Virus record (IMG/VR): IMGVR_UViG_3300046318_000188
Location: 1-64,000 of that record
DNA length: 64,000 nt
Source: a virus
Reading direction: 5' to 3' (one strand)
This document shows positions 53,496 to 58,121 of the stretch, piece after piece. Position 1 is the stretch's first letter, and each line of letters opens with the position of its first letter. The notes under the pieces were generated by a model. That model worked only from the letters and a program-made list of their open reading frames with translations. It was not told where the DNA came from and made no database searches. The translations under genes and the position numbers were made by a program.

Positions 53496-54272
53496 ATGAA
53501 AAAATCACTATTAGCAGTAATGTTGGTTGCATCAGGTGTAGTGTCAGCTGCAGAAGTATTTGATGGTAATCTTACAGGCAATATGACTTTAGCAAGTAAC
53601 TACGAATTTCGTGGTATTAGTTTAAGTCAAAATGGTCCTGCAATTCAAGGTGGTATCGACTACGCACATAGTTCAGGTATTTACATCGGTAACTGGAATT
53701 CCAGTATGCGTGGTGTTCCAAACATGAACAATGATGACATCGATAGTAATAGTGGTACACAATCAAATCTATATGCTGGTTGGCGTAAAGATGTTTACAA
53801 AGGCATTATTGTTGACTTAGGTACTATTAGTTACCTTTATCCTACCGCAACAGCCGGTGGTTCAAAAACAAATTACAGCACAAACGAAGTATATGCCGGT
53901 TTAGGTTATGGTCCTGTTTCTGTCAAGTTCAGCCAAACAACCTCAAATTACTTTGGTGTTAACAACAGTTCTGGCACACAATACTACCAAGCTGACATCA
54001 AACAAAGTTTAGGTGCTCTTGCATCACAACTCAAACCATTAAGTGTTGTTGCACATTATGGTCATACATCAATGGCTGGTAACGGCAACAGTAATTTGAA
54101 TTACAATGACATGAACATTGGTTTAGTATATTCATTCCCAGAGCAATGGGACTTAGGTGTTCGTTACTACACCAATTCATCTATGACAAGCACATTCCAA
54201 CAATATAATAGTTGGAATGGTACCAAGTTTTATGGTGATTCTGTTGTAGCAACATTGACAAAAACGTTTTAA
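53496..54272 (+). CDS. TorF-like outer membrane porin
   Basis: 258 residues. Signal peptide MKKSLLAVMLVASGVVSA, cleavage about residue 19. Mature part GNLTGNMTLASNYEFRGISLSQNGPAIQGGIDYAHSSGIYIGNWNSSM and EVYAGLGYGPVSVKFSQTTSNYFG is the TIGR02001/PF09694 family of proteobacterial putative porins; alternating strands and C-terminal Phe (LTKTF) indicate a Bam-inserted beta-barrel. A bacterial outer membrane protein in a phage genome; possible roles are receptor masking or nutrient uptake. RBS AAGGAATTGAA. Confidence 0.8.
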   Translation: MKKSLLAVMLVASGVVSAAEVFDGNLTGNMTLASNYEFRGISLSQNGPAIQGGIDYAHSSGIYIGNWNSSMRGVPNMNNDDIDSNSGTQSNLYAGWRKDVYKGIIVDLGTISYLYPTATAGGSKTNYSTNEVYAGLGYGPVSVKFSQTTSNYFGVNNSSGTQYYQADIKQSLGALASQLKPLSVVAHYGHTSMAGNGNSNLNYNDMNIGLVYSFPEQWDLGVRYYTNSSMTSTFQQYNSWNGTKFYGDSVVATLTKTF

Positions 54273-54502
54273 GTATTAAACTGCTGGAGAAATCTCAGCA
54301 ATCATCATTGAGAATGTGAGCGTAAGAGTAAGCAATCCCAACTGTTAGGGAAATCACTATCCTTGAGGTATCCATCCGAGATCCGGAGATGACTGCTGGC
54401 TGAAGCAGTATGAAAGGTGTAATCAGGGAGAGGTCAGTACATAGGACGGGTTAAAGACCGCACCGGTGAGAACCTCTTAAACACAAAACAGTATTCTCAA
54501 TA
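54273..54502 (+). ncRNA. Structured 230-nt leader/ncRNA before the glycosyltransferase
   Basis: GC-richer than its surroundings and without ORF. Hairpins: GCTGGAG..CTCAGC (54282-54298), CCC..GGG, ACTGCT/AGCAGT and CGGGT/ACCG. ATTGAGAAT (54307-54315) can pair with ATTCTCAAT (54493-54501), which abuts the start ATG at 54503, so the start could be sequestered. No known riboswitch motif recognised. Confidence 0.5.
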
Positions 54503-55543
54503 ATGATTAAGAAAATTAAAATCGCAATACTTGTACCATCATATAAAGAAGAAAAGGTAATTGATAAAACAATAGTTTCATTATTAAAAGCAGGATTCTT
54601 AAAAGAAGATATCTACATTGTTGATGATTGTTCTAAGGATGAAACGAGCAATATTGCTTTGAGTTATAATGTTAATGTTTTAACGCTTACAAAAAATTCA
54701 GGCAAAGCTGGAGCAACAAAATCTGGATTTGACCATTTCAATCTTATCAAAAGATATGATTGGGTTACGCTTGTTGACGGCGATTCAATTTTATCCAAAG
54801 ATTTCATTTCTGTATTAAAAACAGCAATTAAAAAAGATTCGAGTCCAGGTTTGTATGTTGGCCAAGTAGTCAGCATTAAAAACAATTCTATCTTTTCAAC
54901 TTATCGAGCATATGAATACACATATGGCCACGAAATTGTTAAGAAGGGACAAGATAACTTTGGCACAATCTTTGTAAGTCCTGGTTGTTGTAGTGTATAT
55001 CGTACCAATGTTTTAAAACAATTAGATATTTCAAGTGATACATTGGCTGAGGATATGGATTTAACCATACAGACACACCGATTAGGTTATCGTGTTCGAT
55101 ATTTACATGACCTTATTGCTTATACACAAGACCCAAATAATCTCAAAGATTTCTATAAACAGATTACTCGTTGGTACAGAGGATTCTGGCAGATTATGAA
55201 GAAGCATAAAGTGCTTTCTTTAACACAATGGAGTAAAGTAGATATATACTTAAAAATTATAACGATTGATGCAGTCATTTTTAATAGAATTTTCATGACT
55301 GTATTCGTTTTAGCGTTATTTGATTTAAAAGTATTGTTAATAGGCATGAGTATGGATTACTTACTCCTAGCAGCAATATCAATATACGCAGCAATTTTAG
55401 CCAAAAACTGGCGTATATTTTTTTATAGTCCAATATTTTATTTTATTGGATTGATGAATTCAACAGCATATTTGAAAGCATTTGTTGAGGTATTCATATT
55501 TGGTAAAATTGTATTAAGTTGGAATAAAGTTAAAAGATATTAA
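54503..55543 (+). CDS. Membrane-bound GT2 glycosyltransferase (PgaC/HAS-like)
   Basis: 346 residues. IAILVPSYKEEKVIDKTIVSLLKAGF..IYIVDDCSKDET opens the GT2 domain; VDGD (91-94) and AEDMD (182-186) are the D and ED residues; QITRW (220-224) is the processive-synthase Q-x-x-R-W motif. Four or so hydrophobic segments from about 250 to 340 anchor it in the inner membrane. Such enzymes polymerise exopolysaccharide (poly-GlcNAc, hyaluronan type). A phage version could alter the host capsule. Ribosome-binding site is poor and overlaps the leader structure. Confidence 0.85.
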   Translation: MIKKIKIAILVPSYKEEKVIDKTIVSLLKAGFLKEDIYIVDDCSKDETSNIALSYNVNVLTLTKNSGKAGATKSGFDHFNLIKRYDWVTLVDGDSILSKDFISVLKTAIKKDSSPGLYVGQVVSIKNNSIFSTYRAYEYTYGHEIVKKGQDNFGTIFVSPGCCSVYRTNVLKQLDISSDTLAEDMDLTIQTHRLGYRVRYLHDLIAYTQDPNNLKDFYKQITRWYRGFWQIMKKHKVLSLTQWSKVDIYLKIITIDAVIFNRIFMTVFVLALFDLKVLLIGMSMDYLLLAAISIYAAILAKNWRIFFYSPIFYFIGLMNSTAYLKAFVEVFIFGKIVLSWNKVKRY

Positions 55544-55551
55544 CCAGTAAG

Positions 55552-55559
55552 TATAAATA
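55552..55559 (+). promoter_or_regulatory. late promoter TATAAATA
   Basis: Exact late element in the inverted repeat AAGTAT-aa-ATACTT, 35 nt before the secreted barrel gene, implying late expression of the envelope cassette. Confidence 0.6.
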
Positions 55560-55593
55560 CTTATATAACGTGTAAATTAATTATAGGAATAGT

Positions 55594-56130
55594 ATGAAAA
55601 AGATTATTTTAGCAGCATTAATAGGATTCGTAACAACGGCATACGCTGCGGATGAGATTCCTACAAAGGATTCAAAGTATACTCCTTCACCGGTTACTCA
55701 GGCAGAAGGCATGAATAGTTGGTTTAATGAGGCGAGTGCTGGTAGTGGCCCCATTGCAATGCCAGGATATTCTTGGGGATTTGCAGGAACACCAAGCACT
55801 TTTACAGCAGGAGCACCAAACAATGCTGTTGGATATTCTGCCAAAATTGAACAAGGTGTAGATTGGTTCGCTTTTGATGAAGATAAAAAGTGGAGATTCA
55901 ACACTTTTGTTAATGCTGTTATCAGCAAAGACACCAGTAATTATGCTTATACTTATGGTAACTTGTTTACTCCAGGTGTAGGTGCAAAGATTCGTAATGT
56001 ATATGATAGTGGCCTAATTGAAATTGGTGCACAATATGTAAAACAAAATAACTTAACTACATCATCAGCTAGTGGACAAGGCGTACAAGCCTTTGTTAGC
56101 TATTGGTTCGGTTGGGACTTAAAGAAATAA
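55594..56130 (+). CDS. Secreted/outer-membrane beta-barrel-like protein
   Basis: 178 residues with signal peptide MKKIILAALIGFVTTAYAA (cut after AYA). Mature chain alternates polar and aromatic residues: GYSAKIEQGVDWFAFDEDKKWRFNTFVNAVISKD, GNLFTPGVGAKIRNVYDSGLIEIGAQYVKQNN, VQAFVSYWFGWDLKK. This is the appearance of a half-barrel or barrel end domain like those of outer-membrane exporters; end residue is Lys, not Phe. Adjacent GT2 synthase suggests a glycan export or surface role, an inference. RBS ataggaatagt. Confidence 0.6.
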   Translation: MKKIILAALIGFVTTAYAADEIPTKDSKYTPSPVTQAEGMNSWFNEASAGSGPIAMPGYSWGFAGTPSTFTAGAPNNAVGYSAKIEQGVDWFAFDEDKKWRFNTFVNAVISKDTSNYAYTYGNLFTPGVGAKIRNVYDSGLIEIGAQYVKQNNLTTSSASGQGVQAFVSYWFGWDLKK

Positions 56131-56143
56131 TAGGAAAAATAAT

Positions 56144-56329
56144 ATGTCAGGTCCAGTCGCAAGCAATTCCTTGTTGTTCAATTTAGGTATGCGTTATCCA
56201 GTAGTTACTGCTGCAATTGCTACAGTTGCAACCGTAGCTACACTTAATGCACCATTAGAAATAGCACAAATTACACCACAACCAGCACCTACGGAGCTTC
56301 CAGTTTTACTTAAAACTATTGCAGGATAA
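56144..56329 (+). CDS. Small hydrophobic protein, 61 aa
   Basis: MSGPVASNSLLFNLGMRYPVVTAAIATVATVATLNAPLEIAQITPQPAPTELP. The middle (20-36) is Ala/Val/Thr-rich, a possible weak membrane segment. Between barrel and L,D-transpeptidase genes with clear RBS (aggaaaaata). No family recognised. Confidence 0.5.
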   Translation: MSGPVASNSLLFNLGMRYPVVTAAIATVATVATLNAPLEIAQITPQPAPTELPVLLKTIAG

Positions 56330-56338
56330 TTATTGATT

Positions 56339-56692
56339 ATGTTATTTGATGTGATTGTGAATGTGACTACTGCAATGATTTGTTTTACAGGACAATGTTA
56401 TCCTGTCCTTGTTGGAGATAATACTCCACTAGGTGAATATCAATTAACACCTTATCGTACTCCGATACCGGCTTATGGTGGTACTGTTTTAGCATTTAAA
56501 GAAACAGATAAGGTAGTATATGCTATTCATAGAACAATTGATGTTAAGGGACAAAATAGAGCCGTTAGGATTAAATCTCCTGATGTAAAACAAAGATTAC
56601 ATATCACCAATGGCTGTATTAATGTTGAACCTGAAGTATATCAAAAATTAATGAATTGTTGTTCTAAAAGTAAAGTGCAACTGATTAAATAA
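56339..56692 (+). CDS. L,D-transpeptidase (YkuD)-like protein
   Basis: Start ATG 56339 (TTG at 56333 is alternative). 117 residues. VLVGDNTPLGEYQL is the YkuD N-terminal turn, IHRT (63-66) corresponds to the IHGT His, and ITNGCINV (89-96) to the S/T-x-GC catalytic Cys93. Four further Cys (15, 20, 107, 108). YkuD enzymes make 3-3 peptidoglycan crosslinks or attach proteins. No classical signal peptide, but the N-terminus is hydrophobic. Enzymatic activity unproven. Confidence 0.65.
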   Translation: MLFDVIVNVTTAMICFTGQCYPVLVGDNTPLGEYQLTPYRTPIPAYGGTVLAFKETDKVVYAIHRTIDVKGQNRAVRIKSPDVKQRLHITNGCINVEPEVYQKLMNCCSKSKVQLIK

Positions 56693-56696
56693 TATT

Positions 56697-57089
56697 ATGA
56701 AAAATTTGTTGAGTATTCTTTTTATTATTTGTATGCCAGTATACGGCCAAACTTCTGGTATTGTAATTCACAATATTATGAGGTCACAGATTGCTCCAAA
56801 TGCCGGAGCACTATTCAATCTACAAGTTAAAGCTCCAGTAACTGAAGATGATTGGATTCAATTAAATAAAAATGTATCTGCATTACATAACGCAGCACAT
56901 TCTTTAAAAAAACTCAATACAAATACAGAATGGCAACAACGAGTAGATGCAATTGATATATTGTCCGAAATGTCAATCGAACAGGTTAAAGATAGAAATG
57001 TTCGAGGTCTATCGAACACAGGGAATGCACTATATAATTTATGTGAATCTTGTCATTATCAATTCTTTCCTAAAGGTAAGAATCTTTAG
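56697..57089 (+). CDS. Secreted CXXCH protein, cytochrome c'-like
   Basis: 130 residues, signal peptide MKNLLSILFIICMPVYGQ. A helical body (SQIAPNAGALFNLQVKAPVTEDDWIQLNKNVSALHNAAHSLKKL.., EWQQRVDAIDILS..) ends with LCESCHYQF (CESCH, 116-120), a C-terminal heme-attachment motif as in class II cytochromes c (c'). The four-helix layout fits. It would need host Ccm machinery for heme attachment. A heme protein in a phage is rare. Could alternatively be a non-heme Cys protein. Confidence 0.7.
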   Translation: MKNLLSILFIICMPVYGQTSGIVIHNIMRSQIAPNAGALFNLQVKAPVTEDDWIQLNKNVSALHNAAHSLKKLNTNTEWQQRVDAIDILSEMSIEQVKDRNVRGLSNTGNALYNLCESCHYQFFPKGKNL

Positions 57090-57100
57090 TATATAACAAT

Positions 57101-57175
57101 AGCGGTGTAGCTCAGTAGTAGAGCGCCGGACTCATAATCCGGATGTCGGTAGTGCGAATCTACCCACCGCAACCA
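57101..57175 (+). tRNA. tRNA-Met(CAU), copy 3, initiator-like acceptor mismatch
   Basis: Anticodon stem CCGGA/TCCGG with loop CTCATAA. Acceptor AGCGGTG/CACCGCA has an A1-A72 mismatch like the unpaired 1-72 of initiator tRNA; 3' end CACCGCAACCA also resembles it. T-loop TGCGAAT deviates at position 55. Confidence 0.85.
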
Positions 57176-57188
57176 ACAAGGAGATATT

Positions 57189-57344
57189 ATGTCAGAAGAT
57201 GATAAAAAATTTCATGAAGAACAATTAAAAAAGGTTCGAGATTTAAAACCTGTTGGCAAACCACAACAGAGGCCAGCATTAAAACCCAAACCAAATTTCG
57301 TACCTAAAAATACTGTAATGCGTAAAGCTGGCCGAGGTAGGTGA
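57189..57344 (+). CDS. Small basic protein, 51 aa
   Basis: Behind acaaggagatatt, 13 nt after tRNA-Met. MSEDDKKFHEEQLKKVRDLK then PVGKPQQRPALKPKP and NTVMRKAGRGR; acidic N-terminus, Lys/Pro-rich C-terminus. Stop TGA at 57342-57344, convergent with the minus-strand gene. Not recognised. Confidence 0.6.
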   Translation: MSEDDKKFHEEQLKKVRDLKPVGKPQQRPALKPKPNFVPKNTVMRKAGRGR

Positions 57345-57350
57345 TACAAC

Positions 57351-57644
57351 CTAACTTAAAGTATTTTGTCCCACAGCTAAAACACAACCCAATGATTTAT
57401 CCATTTCAATCAATGTCCATGATCCCGTTTCTTTATTGGAAAACATAACAATTTGAGTTTTTCTTTTGGTTATTTCATTTGAATAAAAGAAAACAGCGGA
57501 CTCTTTGAATTGAGTGTCAATCGTATAGAGAAGTATTTTGGTTGGAAAACATTGTACAGATTTGCTATAGAAATCGCCATCATTTTCTTTAGCAATTGTC
57601 ATTGAGGGTATCACAACAAGAAGCGCCAAAAGCAATTTTTTCAT
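57351..57644 (-). CDS. Small secreted protein on the minus strand
   Basis: 97 residues, the only convincing minus-strand gene in the window. Start at 57644 with AAGGATTCCG in front. Signal peptide MKKLLLALLVVIPSMTIAK. Mature part contains IVMFSNKETGSWTLIEMDKSLGCVLAVGQNTLS, a C-terminal block I recall from small periplasmic proteins of marine and freshwater phages. Two Cys may form a disulfide. Function unknown. Confidence 0.75.
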   Translation of the reverse strand: MKKLLLALLVVIPSMTIAKENDGDFYSKSVQCFPTKILLYTIDTQFKESAVFFYSNEITKRKTQIVMFSNKETGSWTLIEMDKSLGCVLAVGQNTLS

Positions 57645-57678
57645 CGGAATCCTTTTTTGGTATATAATTATATATGTC

Positions 57679-57707
57679 TTTACATTTGTATATTTTAGTA
57701 GTATAAT
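57679..57707 (+). promoter_or_regulatory. sigma70-type promoter TTTACA-17-TATAAT
   Basis: -35 TTTACA 57679-57684, 17-nt spacer, -10 TATAAT 57702-57707, ending 10 nt before tRNA-Gly copy 2. A divergent TATAAT for the minus-strand gene lies at 57667-57672. Confidence 0.65.
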
Positions 57708-57717
57708 GATTCATTAT

Positions 57718-57791
57718 GCGGGATTAGTTTAATGGTAAAACTAGAGATTTCCAATCTTTCGTCATCAGTTCGATTCTGATATCCCGCTCCA
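57718..57791 (+). tRNA. tRNA-Gly(UCC), copy 2
   Basis: Nearly the same as 53295-53368; differences occur mostly in stem pairs that stay paired (anticodon stem AGAGA/TCTTT; T-stem ATCAG/CTGAT). Loop TTTCCAA, encoded TCCA. Confidence 0.92.
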
Positions 57792-57808
57792 CTTTATCAG
57801 GAGAAAAC

Positions 57809-58120
57809 ATGGAAGTATTAGCCCTTAAATTAATTACCGGTGAAGATTTACTTGGTGAACTAGAATCACAATCAGAAACCGAATTCGTTATTGTAAATCC
57901 TGTGGGTATTGCAGTAGTTCGTGGTAAAGATGGCACACCACAAGTTGGATTCTCACCATTCCCTATTCATGCGGAACAAAAATCAGGTGCAACTATTGCC
58001 TTGGCCAAGAAGAATGTAGTATACTCTTATACACCAGCAGAAGATTTTATTACAAACTATAGTTCAATCTTTGGTTCTGGTATTGTAGTTCCTCCACAAA
58101 AACAAATTATTACAGGTTAA
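57809..58120 (+). CDS. Sm-like small protein B
   Basis: 103 residues, RBS tcaggagaaaac. VLALKLITGEDLLGELESQSETEFVIVNPVGIAVV and YTPAEDFITNYSSIFGSGI repeat the order seen in the protein at 34343, so a distant paralogue. Its stop lies 1 nt before the gp43 start, so it may regulate or be coupled to DNA polymerase. Family is common beside gp43 in aquatic T4-like phages as I recall. Confidence 0.65.
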   Translation: MEVLALKLITGEDLLGELESQSETEFVIVNPVGIAVVRGKDGTPQVGFSPFPIHAEQKSGATIALAKKNVVYSYTPAEDFITNYSSIFGSGIVVPPQKQIITG

Positions 58121-58121
58121 A

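Noticed and set aside
54273-54502. Group I or group II intron
   Set aside because: I found no group I P/Q/R/S core nor a group II domain V, and the flanking genes are unrelated complete genes.
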